From NCBI GenBank assembly GCA_040878395.1, contig JBBDMI010000011.1, positions 1 through 64,000 of the forward strand: a stretch of 64,000 nt of DNA, given 5' to 3'. This document shows positions 55,215 through 64,000 of the stretch, one piece after another. Both the position numbers and the translations under genes were made by a program. The stretch is from Candidatus Dependentiae bacterium (GTDB lineage Bacteria; Babelota; Babeliae; Babelales; Vermiphilaceae). The notes under the pieces are model-generated. The model was given only the letters and a program-made list of their open reading frames with translations. It did not search any database and had not been told where the DNA came from. The stretch's first letter is position 1. Each line of letters opens with the position of its first letter.

Positions 55215-56786
55215 ATGCAACCTAACGTTCTCTCCTTACTCCCTCCCATATTAGTCCTTATCAGCGCTATTACAACTCGCAAACTGCCTCAATCGATCAT
55301 GATAGGCTTGGCAACCGGAGCCCTCATTGCAACCGAGTTTGCACCTATCAAAACAGCAATATTAATTTTCAAACACCTTTTTGACCAAGTATCTGATTCA
55401 GACAACCTCTATGTCTATACCTTTTTGCTCTGTATCGGTATGCTCATTGCAGTCATTAATCATACCGGTGCAACCAACGCACTTGCGGCCTCATTAAAGA
55501 AAAAAATCCATAATGCAAAACAGACAGAGCATGCTTCTTTTCTTATTTCACTCATATTAGCACTTGATGATTACTTAAACTGTTTAACAACCGGACATAT
55601 CATGCAACCATTGATCGACAGCTTTGGCATAGCACGCACAAAACTTGCCTATCTCATACATACGTTTGCCGGCCCATTGGTTATATTAATTCCGATTTCA
55701 ACTTGGGCAGCCTTTATCACTAGCCAAATTGAACAAGCTGGTATATCAAGTGATGCACAAGAGAATGTAAAAATTGCAATCGACCCATTCTATATTTATT
55801 TACGCAGTATACCTTGCATATATTATGCTATTTTTTCGGTCATTACCGCATTATTTATTGTTCACCAATCCATTTCATACGGACCGATGAAAACAGCCGA
55901 ACAGCAAACGAAAACTATAAATAAAAACCAAAACAACACAATTGAAGACACTCAAACTAAAAATGCGCATATTTCCGATCTACTCATACCATTAGCCACC
56001 CTCTTGGGCACTGTATTTTTTGGCATGTTATATACCGGCAATTTTTACCTTTTTGGTGGCAATCAAACTTTTATCGGTTCATTTCAAAACAATCAAGACG
56101 CATTCCTTGTATTAGGCATTGCAAGCATCATAACTCTTTTAGTAAGCCTAGCTATATCTTTTAGTAAAAAACAACTCAACATACAAGAAGCTCCATTAAT
56201 TTTATGGGAGGGTTTCATGCTTATGTGGCCGGCAGTATTACTGGTTGTCTTAGCTTCTGCATTCGGCTCTATGCTCCGCATTGATTTACAAACAGGCCAA
56301 TATCTCGCCTCATCTCTCTTGCACACCATGCACATAACCTATATTCCTCTTATATTTTTTTTAGTCAGTGCAATTACAGGATTACTCATCGGCTCTGCTT
56401 GGGGAACGATTGCATTACTTTTACCTATAGGTATTTCTATGGCATATAGCCTTGTTGTCAACGCCAATACCGATATAGTGATAGTAAATTTCATTATTTT
56501 AACTATCGGTTCAATTTTATCCGGTGCAACCTTTGGCGATCACACCTCACCTATTGCTGCATCTGGTATTATGGCTGCAACAGGAGCCGGATGCAAACCA
56601 CTTGACCATATCAAAACCCAATACCTATATAATCTTCCTCCATTTATAGGCGCTTGTTTAGCATTTTTGATTACCGGCTTTTTACTCAGCAGTTCATGGC
56701 CTATAATCCTAGGAATTTCGCTAAGCATAGGTGTTTCCACCACCCTGGGCATCACGTTACTTTTAAACATGATATACAATAAATAA
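55215..56786 (+). CDS. NhaC-family Na+/H+ antiporter
   Basis: The 523-residue protein has about 12 membrane helices. The NhaC segments LDDYLNCLTTGHIMQPL (about 118-134), LIGSAWGTIALLLPIG and TFGDHTSPIAASGIMAATGAG are clear. Such carriers exchange Na+ (or malate/lactate in MleN-type relatives) against protons. It is in monocistronic context. Confidence 0.88.
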   Translation: MQPNVLSLLPPILVLISAITTRKLPQSIMIGLATGALIATEFAPIKTAILIFKHLFDQVSDSDNLYVYTFLLCIGMLIAVINHTGATNALAASLKKKIHNAKQTEHASFLISLILALDDYLNCLTTGHIMQPLIDSFGIARTKLAYLIHTFAGPLVILIPISTWAAFITSQIEQAGISSDAQENVKIAIDPFYIYLRSIPCIYYAIFSVITALFIVHQSISYGPMKTAEQQTKTINKNQNNTIEDTQTKNAHISDLLIPLATLLGTVFFGMLYTGNFYLFGGNQTFIGSFQNNQDAFLVLGIASIITLLVSLAISFSKKQLNIQEAPLILWEGFMLMWPAVLLVVLASAFGSMLRIDLQTGQYLASSLLHTMHITYIPLIFFLVSAITGLLIGSAWGTIALLLPIGISMAYSLVVNANTDIVIVNFIILTIGSILSGATFGDHTSPIAASGIMAATGAGCKPLDHIKTQYLYNLPPFIGACLAFLITGFLLSSSWPIILGISLSIGVSTTLGITLLLNMIYNK

Positions 56787-56876
56787 ACTATAGGGCTTTT
56801 GACCTTTTACCCTCTTTAGATTACCCTAAAAAGTAAGAAGTTGAATGTCCATTTTGCTAAAATAAGAGGTTATCTC

Positions 56877-57257
56877 ATGAAAAAACAGCTATTGTTTTTA
56901 TTATTTTTAATTCCAGGCTTTACTCAAACAGCTAACAATCTCTTCACCCCAGAACAGATGTCACAAATGAACAGCATGATCCAACAAAACTTAAAAAAAC
57001 AATCGGCGATTCAAGAAATAAAAGATTACGCAACGCAAGGCGTTGGTTATTCAGTTTGTACAGTAGGTATGCTTTATGGTCTTAATCATCTAGGCAGCGC
57101 CTATAAACATGCAATCAAATCTTCAACTCCGATAACTGATAGACCTGAACAGGAAAAAAAGCGATACAACAGACTCATGTATTCACATGCAGCAATGGGT
57201 TTATTATGCTGCAGTGCTTCTGCATACGGACTCTACTATATATGGAATACACACTAA
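56877..57257 (+). CDS. Small secreted protein with a membrane helix, unknown
   Basis: The start at 56877 follows AGAGG 7 bases upstream. The signal peptide is MKKQLLFLLFLIPGFTQT. The mature part has one further hydrophobic stretch (about 60-75), and AAMGLLCCSASAYGLYYIW near the C-terminus could be another. The 126-residue protein is not assigned to any family. Confidence 0.6.
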   Translation: MKKQLLFLLFLIPGFTQTANNLFTPEQMSQMNSMIQQNLKKQSAIQEIKDYATQGVGYSVCTVGMLYGLNHLGSAYKHAIKSSTPITDRPEQEKKRYNRLMYSHAAMGLLCCSASAYGLYYIWNTH

Positions 57258-57267
57258 AAAATACACA

Positions 57268-57313
57268 AAAAAAAGATCTGAGTTGTGTTAAAGCAACTCA
57301 GATCTTTTTTTAA
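57268..57313. terminator. Bidirectional terminator
   Basis: AGATCTGAGTTG and CAACTCAGATCT form a 12-bp perfect stem around TGTTAAAG, flanked by A8 and T7. It separates the secreted-protein gene from pepP. Confidence 0.92.
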
Positions 57314-57317
57314 CTTG

Positions 57318-58592
57318 TTACTCACTAAATTTCTCTTGAACCATCTGTTCAATCTCTTTGATTGATTTAGGCAAACCTTCACTCAAGCAGATTGCACCAT
57401 CTTTGATGATCCAATAATCATCTTCAATGCGAATCCCAATATTTTCATCTTTAATATAAATACCCGGCTCAATAGTGATAACATCACCCTCTTTGAGCGG
57501 CTCTTTATAATCGCCAACATCATGTACATCCAATCCAAGAAAATGCCCAATACCATGAGGAAAGTATTGCTCATACCCTTTTTCTTTGATAAAAGCTTTA
57601 GCCAAATGATTCAATGACTCTGCCGGTTTATCAGCATTTGATAACCAGACACCCGGCTTTGCACGTTCAGCAATATATTCTTGCGTTTCGAGCACAATGG
57701 TATAGATCTCTTTTTGACGATCAGTGAATTTCCCTGAAACCGGATACGTTCTTGTTATGTCAGCACAATACTGTTTATAGCGAGCACCAATATCCACTAC
57801 CACCAAATCACCATTTTTCATGATGCCGTTATTTTCGGTATAGTGTAAAATTGCTGCATTTTTACCACTGCCTACAATACTCGGAAATGAAGGCTCTGCT
57901 TGCGAACCGATAATAATATATTCCAAGCTTGCTTGTACTTCAGCTTCAGTCATGTCATTACTTATTGCTTTTGCAGCGGCATCCTGTGCCAAACAAGTAA
58001 TATCAACCGCTTTATACATCAATTCCATTTCATGCATATCTTTTGAACGACGTAACCGTGCAACTATTGGCGAAACATCTATAACCTCAGGTTTAAATCC
58101 AAATGATTGCAAACGTTGTAAAACAAGTCTCTGTTCAACATACCCATGCTGTGTTTCAGGGGCAAAAGTAAACATAGTATTACTATTTTTCAATTGAGCA
58201 TCTACATCTTTTAATAATTGCTCATATTCCGATTGAGGAAAAAATGGATGCATTTGATAACCGTTACAACTACTACCTAATAGCTTAACTTCATCGACAC
58301 CGATTTTTTTTGCATATTCAGCTGTCATCTCAAGCGGTGCTACCACCCACTTTGAACGCTCTTCCATACAATTTGGAATATATAAAGTAGTTTTTCCTTG
58401 CAGATCCATAACTAATACAAGCGACGGTTCATTCAAACCGGTAAGATAATAAAACGAACTTTCTTGTGTAAAGCGACGTTCTTCACCTTCAAATCCTGCA
58501 AATAAAACAACTACACCATCTTTTGCAGGATGAGCTTCTTTGATATCAGCAATAAAATCTTTTCTGCGTAATGCGTACATTTGATATGACAT
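57318..58592 (-). CDS. pepP: Xaa-Pro aminopeptidase (PepP)
   Basis: The 424-residue M24B enzyme removes N-terminal residues before Pro. An N-terminal creatinase-like domain is followed by the pita-bread catalytic domain with metal ligands in VVDIGARYKQYCADITRTYP (two Asp), HGIGHFLGLDVHDVG (His), ITIEPGIYI (Glu) and IRIEDDY (Glu). It precedes recR by 11 bases on the same strand. Confidence 0.95.
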   Translation of the reverse strand: MSYQMYALRRKDFIADIKEAHPAKDGVVVLFAGFEGEERRFTQESSFYYLTGLNEPSLVLVMDLQGKTTLYIPNCMEERSKWVVAPLEMTAEYAKKIGVDEVKLLGSSCNGYQMHPFFPQSEYEQLLKDVDAQLKNSNTMFTFAPETQHGYVEQRLVLQRLQSFGFKPEVIDVSPIVARLRRSKDMHEMELMYKAVDITCLAQDAAAKAISNDMTEAEVQASLEYIIIGSQAEPSFPSIVGSGKNAAILHYTENNGIMKNGDLVVVDIGARYKQYCADITRTYPVSGKFTDRQKEIYTIVLETQEYIAERAKPGVWLSNADKPAESLNHLAKAFIKEKGYEQYFPHGIGHFLGLDVHDVGDYKEPLKEGDVITIEPGIYIKDENIGIRIEDDYWIIKDGAICLSEGLPKSIKEIEQMVQEKFSE

Positions 58593-58603
58593 AGTATCCT
58601 CAA

Positions 58604-59206
58604 TTAAAATGGTCGACGTTCTGAAAGCGCTTTATAAACGGTAAGTCTATCCATAAATTCTAATGATGAACCCACAGGAATACCTCGTGCTAAACATGAA
58701 ATAGTTACCGATGTGGCTTTTAACTTATGTGCAAGAAAAGATGCCGTTGCTTCCCCTTCAGGTGTCTGATTGGTTGCTAGAATAATCTCTTTAACACCAT
58801 ATTTTTGCACGCGATCAACAAGTGCTTGAATATTCAACTGTTCCGGACCAACACCTTCCAGCGGACAAATAACACCCCCTAGAATATGATACACACCATT
58901 GTATCCACCCGTTTTTTCAATCGCAAGAAGTTCTTGCCAAGTTTCAACCACACACACCAATGAACGATCTTTTTTTTCTGATGTACAGAAGACACAGTCA
59001 ACATCCTTCTCTTTCCATACAAAGCAAATTTGGCACTGCTTAACGTTTTCTTTTGCTTTTAATAACACTGCACACAAATGCTCAAGCTTCTGTGGCTCAA
59101 GTTGCAAAAAATAGGTGGCCAATCGATAAATATTTTTTGTAGCAAGATAAGGAACCTGCTGCAACGTTTTTATCAATTGTGCTAATGTTGGAACCGAATT
59201 TAACAT
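58604..59206 (-). CDS. recR: Recombination protein RecR
   Basis: The 200-residue protein of the RecFOR pathway has an N-terminal helix-hairpin-helix, a Cys4 zinc finger (CQICF...CVFC, about 57-74), a Toprim domain with VCVVETWQE and PLEGVGPEQLN. It sits right after yidC, with 0 bases between stop and start. Confidence 0.95.
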   Translation of the reverse strand: MLNSVPTLAQLIKTLQQVPYLATKNIYRLATYFLQLEPQKLEHLCAVLLKAKENVKQCQICFVWKEKDVDCVFCTSEKKDRSLVCVVETWQELLAIEKTGGYNGVYHILGGVICPLEGVGPEQLNIQALVDRVQKYGVKEIILATNQTPEGEATASFLAHKLKATSVTISCLARGIPVGSSLEFMDRLTVYKALSERRPF

Positions 59207-60745
59207 TTATGCAACCTTCATTTTTTTCTGTAAAGTAGATTGCAAAATTCCCAACAATGTGCTGACGGAAATATAAATTAATAATCCTGATGCGAAATTC
59301 ATTGAAAATACACCAATAACCAATGATGCGACCATCATCATAGATCGTTGCTTTGGATCCATAGTCAATGCATTAACAAACATAGAGATACCAATTAATG
59401 CCGGCAAAATATAATAAGGATCAGGCACCGATAAATCTGTAATCCAACCAATAAATGGCGCTTGGTACAGTTCAATTGAATTTGATAGAACACGATTCAA
59501 CGCTATAAACATAGGAAACTGGATTAATAACGGTAAACAACCTGTCAACTGTGGCATACCATATTTTTTAATCAATTCAGCTTGTTCAATACGTAAACGC
59601 TCAGGATCATTTTTATATTTTTGTTGTAGATATTGCATTTTCTTTTGCACATCACCACTTTTTCTCATATTGCGCTCACCACGCAATGTAAATGGCAACA
59701 TAAATAAACGCATCAACACGGTCAAAATAATAATAGCTAAACCATAATTTTTCACATATTCATTTATCATGTTTAACAATTTTAAAAGCAATTTAGAAAG
59801 TGGCGCTAAAAGCCCTGAATAGTCTAATGTTTGCTCCAGACGTTCATCGACCGGCCCCATTGCTTGTGTATCTTTTGGTCCAAAATAAAACGAAACAGTC
59901 CAGCTTGTTTTTGCAGTTACTTCAGGCCCTTCAAGAATCGAAATGATTTTTTTATCCGGCGTTGTAGTAAAATAAGCACGTTCAACAAAATTACTGTCAT
60001 CTTCTATTAATGCATGCACAAAATATCGATTCTCTGCACCAAAAATAGCCGGAGACCACCAACCTTCTTTCAAGTTCAATTTATCATATTGAATCTTATC
60101 AAGCGCACCTTTTACATTAGTAACAACTGCCGCTATCTGATCACGTGCTACATCAGGCATTACCGGTGAAGGATAAAAAATACGTGCACTGATTGCACGA
60201 TCTGCGTTAGTCGGTTCAATTTCAATAGTCACATCGATTTTGTGTAATTTTTTTAAAATATTAAAACGTTTACGCAATATACCATCACCAAAACTGCCTT
60301 CATAAGTCAATTGAACTGCTTCCGGGCCATCTTGCTTGTCAGTTAACGTAAAATAGTATGGTGTCTTTTCATCCAATGCAACAAGCAGCGCTTTTTGTTC
60401 ACGCTCAATTACCGGAAAAATTGTAATAATATCATCGGCAGCGCCATGCTGTTTACGTTTAAACTCTAAACGCTCTAACGCCGCACCCTCTGATGAAAAA
60501 GTTAAATCTGCCCACTCAGTTTCAACTTCAGTAATGACTTCACGAGCTACTCGTTTTGTGTCAACAAAATCAATTTCGCGCATTAATGGTTTTACTACAC
60601 GAGCCTTATCGGGAGCATTAAATGTTTGACCTGACCTAGCTTGATCAATTTCAGTATCACGAAATCGACTCATTATAAAGTAATCAATTCCCCAGGTAGT
60701 AAGCAACGCAAAACCAACAAGAACAATCATCTCTTTTATATTCAT
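59207..60745 (-). CDS. yidC: Membrane protein insertase YidC
   Basis: The 512-residue protein has an N-terminal helix, a periplasmic beta domain (about 60-320) and a C-terminal five-helix insertase block with MRLFMLPFTLRGERNMRKSG, YGMPQLTGCLPLLIQFPMFIALN and a polar groove Arg. The Gram-negative-type periplasmic domain supports a two-membrane envelope. Followed by recR and pepP, it looks like the first gene of that operon. Confidence 0.97.
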   Translation of the reverse strand: MNIKEMIVLVGFALLTTWGIDYFIMSRFRDTEIDQARSGQTFNAPDKARVVKPLMREIDFVDTKRVAREVITEVETEWADLTFSSEGAALERLEFKRKQHGAADDIITIFPVIEREQKALLVALDEKTPYYFTLTDKQDGPEAVQLTYEGSFGDGILRKRFNILKKLHKIDVTIEIEPTNADRAISARIFYPSPVMPDVARDQIAAVVTNVKGALDKIQYDKLNLKEGWWSPAIFGAENRYFVHALIEDDSNFVERAYFTTTPDKKIISILEGPEVTAKTSWTVSFYFGPKDTQAMGPVDERLEQTLDYSGLLAPLSKLLLKLLNMINEYVKNYGLAIIILTVLMRLFMLPFTLRGERNMRKSGDVQKKMQYLQQKYKNDPERLRIEQAELIKKYGMPQLTGCLPLLIQFPMFIALNRVLSNSIELYQAPFIGWITDLSVPDPYYILPALIGISMFVNALTMDPKQRSMMMVASLVIGVFSMNFASGLLIYISVSTLLGILQSTLQKKMKVA

Positions 60746-60929
60746 ACATATCCTTTATAAAATAACAAAAATAACCTTAACAGATTACCAAACAAATAGT
60801 AGATTGACTAGCAAGCAGTCATAGATTAAGCCACGATTTTAGTCTAATCTAGAAATATATTTTACTTATGCTTCAAGTTACGGTATAACAAATGAAGCTC
60901 AATATATTTAAAAAAAAGGTTTTTATCAC

Positions 60930-61280
60930 ATGAGAATGCAAAAAAGACAATTTCGCATTGGAACATTAGCAGAAGAATTAGGTTTAGAAAAATTTGTTAT
61001 CCGTTTTTGGGAAAAAGAATTTAATATAAAAAGTAGCCGTTCAGTTGGTGGCCAACGCTATTATACTACAAATGATGTCACAACATTCAAAAAAATTAAA
61101 GAGCTTTTATATACAAAAAAATTCACCATTGCCGGTGCAAAAAAAGCATTAGAAGGCGGACCAACCAAAGTTTTCGCATCAAAAAAAACCACTATGGATC
61201 CATGTGACAGCATGCATATAAACAAAAAACAACTGCTATCATTTCGTAAAAAACTATTAAAACTTAAAGAATATCTCTAA
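60930..61280 (+). CDS. MerR-family transcription regulator
   Basis: The 116-residue protein has an N-terminal winged helix-turn-helix (QFRIGTLAEELGLEKFVIRFWEKEF, about 7-31) and the short helical tail of MerR proteins (GGQRYYTTNDV). The rest is basic and lacks an effector-binding domain. It precedes murC by 23 bases on the same strand and could regulate it or itself. Confidence 0.88.
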   Translation: MRMQKRQFRIGTLAEELGLEKFVIRFWEKEFNIKSSRSVGGQRYYTTNDVTTFKKIKELLYTKKFTIAGAKKALEGGPTKVFASKKTTMDPCDSMHINKKQLLSFRKKLLKLKEYL

Positions 61281-61303
61281 CTTTTTATCTGTTTAGATTT
61301 TTA

Positions 61304-62689
61304 ATGTACACAAAAAAAGCTCATATTCATTTTATTGGCATCGGCGGCATTGGCATGAGTGGCATCGCCCATATTTTACGCCATCAAGGATATACAATTT
61401 CCGGATGTGATACAGATACACACAGAAAAAATATTGAATCACTCAAAAATATTGGTTGCTCTATTTATAAAGGAAACAATACGCAAAAATGCAACGATGA
61501 TTCAATTGATATTTTGGTATATTCCTCTGCAATTTCAGTTCAGAATCCTGAAATTATCGCAGCACAAAAAAGGGACATTCCCACAATAAGTCGCGCACTG
61601 ATGCTCGCAGAGTTGATGCGTACAAAATATAGCATAGCAATAGCAGGTTCACACGGCAAAACAACCACAACCTCTCTGGTGTCGCATATTCTTATTGAAT
61701 CTCAATTTGATCCCACCGTTATTATTGGCGGTCATTTAATCAATATGAGCAGTAATGCGCGCATAGGTAATGGCGATTTTTTAGTCGCAGAAGCTGATGA
61801 AAGCGATCGATCTTTTTTACATTTACAAGCAACATTGGCATTAGTTACCAATATTGACCTAGAGCATCTTGAAACATATGCTCATTTGCAAGACGTAAAA
61901 GAAACTTATATACGCTTTTTAAATAATCTACCATTTTATGGCAAAGCATTTGTCTGCATTGACGATCCAAACATACAATCAATTTTGCCACTTCCCCATA
62001 TTAAACTGATTAAATATGGCTTAAGTGAGCAAGCATCAGTATCAGCTAAAAATATTACATTGCATGATAATCACTCAACATTTACTGTTACACAAGATAA
62101 TGAACCTCTTGGTCCGATTACCTTACATATGCCAGGAGAACATAATATCCTGAACTGTTTAGGTGCAATAGCCATCTGTAATGATATTGGCGTTCCATTT
62201 AATGCAATTCAAAAAGCAATGCTCAATTTTAAAGGCATTGAGCGTAGATTTTGGTTTCGCGGTACTTATCAAGGAGCAGAGATCTTTGATGACTATGCTC
62301 ATCACCCAAAAGAAGTATATCACACGCTTAAAGTTGCACGAAAACGCACCAAAAATAAACTAACCGTTATTTTTCAACCACATCGCTACTCACGCACCCA
62401 TCATTTATGGAATGACTTCTTAAACGTATTTTCAGACAACAGCATAGACCGTCTTATTATTACTGACATTTATGCCGCTAGTGAAACACCGATCAATGGA
62501 GTCAGCAGTAAGGAATTTGTGCAAGCCTTACAACGCATGAATCCAAGACTTACTATATCTTATGTTCCATATGATGATCAATTTAATCAATTACAACATG
62601 CACTTAACGGTCAATTAGAACAAGATGATTTACTGCTTCTTCTCGGTGCAGGAAAATTGACCTACTTTCCTACAGTCATTTCATCTTGA
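61304..62689 (+). CDS. murC: UDP-N-acetylmuramate--L-alanine ligase
   Basis: The 461-residue enzyme adds L-Ala to UDP-MurNAc, the first peptide step in peptidoglycan. It has GIGGIGMSGIAHIL (about 11-24), ATP loop AGSHGKTTTTSL (about 111-122), EADESDRSFL, and FDDYAHHPKEV (about 328-338). The other mur genes are not in the window. Confidence 0.96.
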   Translation: MYTKKAHIHFIGIGGIGMSGIAHILRHQGYTISGCDTDTHRKNIESLKNIGCSIYKGNNTQKCNDDSIDILVYSSAISVQNPEIIAAQKRDIPTISRALMLAELMRTKYSIAIAGSHGKTTTTSLVSHILIESQFDPTVIIGGHLINMSSNARIGNGDFLVAEADESDRSFLHLQATLALVTNIDLEHLETYAHLQDVKETYIRFLNNLPFYGKAFVCIDDPNIQSILPLPHIKLIKYGLSEQASVSAKNITLHDNHSTFTVTQDNEPLGPITLHMPGEHNILNCLGAIAICNDIGVPFNAIQKAMLNFKGIERRFWFRGTYQGAEIFDDYAHHPKEVYHTLKVARKRTKNKLTVIFQPHRYSRTHHLWNDFLNVFSDNSIDRLIITDIYAASETPINGVSSKEFVQALQRMNPRLTISYVPYDDQFNQLQHALNGQLEQDDLLLLLGAGKLTYFPTVISS

Positions 62690-62752
62690 TATCACTTCAA
62701 ATCCTTTAATGCTCTTTCAGTCATACCTGTATCATGACTTTTAATTAATTTT

Positions 62753-63128
62753 TTATTCATCTTCTTCTACTTCTTGTTCTTTCATTTCCTCCTGTAACTT
62801 CTCTCTTTTCTCCTCTCTCATTTCTTCCTTTAACTTTGTTCTTTCTTCATCTAACCTTTTCACGTATTCTTTTTTTACATTCTTCCATCTCGTTTTTCAT
62901 TCCGGAAAGCAGTTGTCCTAATTTGAAAACCACGCCCATCCCCTCTAAAAAAAGTTCCTGACCCTCCCTGTCCAAAACTTCGAACTTGATCATGCCTCAC
63001 TGTTCTTCTTGTGTCCCCCACCCACTAGAAAATTCAGAACTGCTACCACTCGAATATACATCAGGATCAGCTGACCATACATTATATACATCCATCAACA
63101 AAACTAAGCACAATAATTTCTTATGCAT
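62753..63128 (-). pseudogene. Broken secreted coiled-coil protein gene
   Basis: From ATG at 63128 (AGGAAG 5 bases upstream) a signal-peptide-like start (MHKKLLCLVLLMDVYNVWSA) runs 43 codons to TGA at 62997. A one-base shift at G5 (about 63015-63019) opens a second frame (TVRHDQVRSFGQGGSGTFFRG) to TAA at 62875. A shift at A7 (62870-62876) opens a third, a Lys/Glu coiled coil (EYVKRLDEERTKLKEEM), ending at 62753. The three pieces join into one plausible secreted protein of about 125 residues. Decay, homopolymer sequencing error or programmed frameshifting are all possible. Confidence 0.55.
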
Positions 63129-63328
63129 AAAACTTCCTTAATTCCTATTTTATCTATAAATTATAAACATTTTTTTATTATTTCTATTTAAAAAAAACAT
63201 ATAAAAAACCCTATATCCACAATTATTACAACTTAAACCGTTTAACCATTGCAATTAAATAATTTATATTTGTATATTTAAAAGTAGTTATATGTTAAAG
63301 ATAAAAAATAAGAAAAAAGGAAGTAGTA
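63129..63328. other. Intergenic region before the glycine-zipper gene
   Basis: AT-rich sequence without a gene. AGGAAG lies near the ATG at 63329. Loose TATATTT boxes are present, but no promoter can be chosen with confidence. Confidence 0.4.
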
Positions 63329-63730
63329 ATGAAGCGATTATTACTGATAGTATGCATATCATGTATAGCTATCCCCCTAGAAGCACGCAGTAGCACAATG
63401 AGAGGTCTATTTGGTGGTGCAGGTACCGGTGCATTAATCGGCGGTTTAGCCGGTGGTGGACGTGGCGCAGGCTATGGTGCATTAGCCGGCGGTGTTTTAG
63501 GAACAGCAATTGGGGCATCAAAAGATGCAAAAAGACGTCGTCGATATGAAAATGAATACTACCCAGAAGAATATTATGATGAAAGCCCAAATGGATACGA
63601 AAACGGTGCCTATGCAAATGGCACCTACTATGCACAACCACCGCATAAAAAAAGCGGCTATGCACGAAACGTTAATAGAAGAAACAACGGACGCAGATCG
63701 ATCAATTCACATTCAGGTAGAAGATATTAA
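63329..63730 (+). CDS. Secreted glycine-zipper protein
   Basis: The 133-residue protein has a signal peptide (MKRLLLIVCISCIAIPLEA) followed by a glycine-zipper membrane segment (GGAGTGALIGGLAGGGRGAG, about 29-48). A Tyr/Asn/Arg-rich tail with a YENEYYPEEYYDES repeat-like part ends the protein. Glycine-zipper proteins of this layout insert in or bind outer membranes. The neighbour at 63764 has a similar secreted, Gly/Ala-rich start. Confidence 0.75.
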   Translation: MKRLLLIVCISCIAIPLEARSSTMRGLFGGAGTGALIGGLAGGGRGAGYGALAGGVLGTAIGASKDAKRRRRYENEYYPEEYYDESPNGYENGAYANGTYYAQPPHKKSGYARNVNRRNNGRRSINSHSGRRY

Positions 63731-63763
63731 ATTAAAATCAATATTTAAAACAAAGGAATACAT

Positions 63764-64000
63764 ATGAATACAAAATTAATAAGACTTTGCTTAACATTAT
63801 GCTTAAGCTTTACATGCATAAGCTTGTCAGCAAATGCATATGACACAGGTGAACAAATTGGTGAAGGAATCGTTGAAGCACCGCTACAAGCTGCTAGTGG
63901 ACTATTAGGCGTTGTTTCAGGTGCAGCAGAAGGAGCCGGCAGACGAACAGAAAGAGTACTGAATGAAACAAGATATCCACGTTATAATCAAGCAGCACCA
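63764..64000 (+). CDS. Secreted small protein, cut by window end
   Basis: The ATG follows AAAGGAAT about 6 bases upstream. The signal peptide MNTKLIRLCLTLCLSFTCIS is followed by ANAYDTGEQIGEGIVEAP and a Gly/Ala-rich helix (LLGVVSGAAEGAGRRTERV). The 79 visible codons have no stop. It is 33 bases after the glycine-zipper gene, so the two are probably cotranscribed. Confidence 0.7.
   Translation, partial: MNTKLIRLCLTLCLSFTCISLSANAYDTGEQIGEGIVEAPLQAASGLLGVVSGAAEGAGRRTERVLNETRYPRYNQAAP

Noticed and set aside
62753-63128. UGA read as an amino acid in the broken gene
   Set aside because: UGA is used as a clean stop in several genes here (for example the LiaF-like pair), and the frame also needs a shift at an A7 run ending in TAA.
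63369-63665. Minus-strand His/Arg-rich frame in the glycine-zipper region
   Set aside because: It is antisense to a gene with a ribosome site and signal peptide, and its composition is the reverse of Tyr/Gly codons.

Overview
The window is AT-rich, gene-dense bacterial DNA with five tRNA genes, the complete str-S10-spc-alpha ribosomal supercluster, core repair, secretion and cell-wall genes, and about a dozen small signal-peptide proteins that I cannot assign to a known family. Ankyrin repeats, secreted protease-like proteins, glycine-zipper proteins, symporter-type transporters and highly divergent core proteins together fit a host-associated bacterium with a reduced genome. My best guess is Candidatus Dependentiae (TM6). 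That is inference from gene style, not from a marker search. The genetic code is standard: UGA acts as stop in several genes.

Layout. 1-2.2 kb: tRNA-Pro (cut by the window edge), a two-gene LiaF-like membrane pair, tRNA-His and a secreted M48-like metallopeptidase. 2.3-8.4 kb: uvrA with a shortened internal region, a CPBP-type membrane protease, tRNA-Met, secD and tRNA-Leu. That tRNA-Leu carries an unusual AAG anticodon. 8.4-15 kb: an acidic-repeat secreted protein, an FMN split-barrel protein, hemW, a DUF4381/DUF58 group, serS and an HU gene. 15-23 kb: tatD, an SPFH protein, an ankyrin protein, a PutP-type symporter, small secreted proteins, a YdjM-type membrane protein, a SpoIID-domain protein, RNase H, a coiled-coil zinc-ribbon protein and tRNA-Ile2. 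23-33 kb: a NUDIX/gap/nfo/phosphomannomutase operon, sbcC, a MazG-like pyrophosphohydrolase, a secreted unknown and an amino-acid ABC importer. 33.7-53 kb: a NifU-like gene, then the ribosomal supercluster on the minus strand from rpsL to rplQ. It includes secY, adk, map, infA and rpoA, and it lacks rpmD (L30). 53-64 kb: rseP, a lone rplM without rpsI, an NhaC-type antiporter, pepP, recR, yidC, a MerR regulator, murC, a broken secreted coiled-coil gene and two small glycine-rich secreted proteins.

How the genes fit together. SecY, SecD, YidC and RseP make up much of an inner-membrane insertion and proteolysis system that could serve the many signal-peptide proteins. MurC and the SpoIID-domain protein imply that peptidoglycan is made and remodelled. 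The LiaF-like pair could respond to envelope stress. The PutP-like symporter, NhaC-like antiporter and polar amino-acid ABC importer suggest sodium-coupled uptake of host amino acids.

The most unusual sequence-level observations are: the A34 tRNA-Leu; GC-rich repeat-like cassettes fused directly to the 3' ends of two tRNA genes; a 120-bp element bounded by perfect 16-bp inverted repeats; a UvrA missing most of one insertion; and a secreted coiled-coil gene broken at two homopolymers. I found no CRISPR array, no transposase gene and no obvious new multi-gene defence system.
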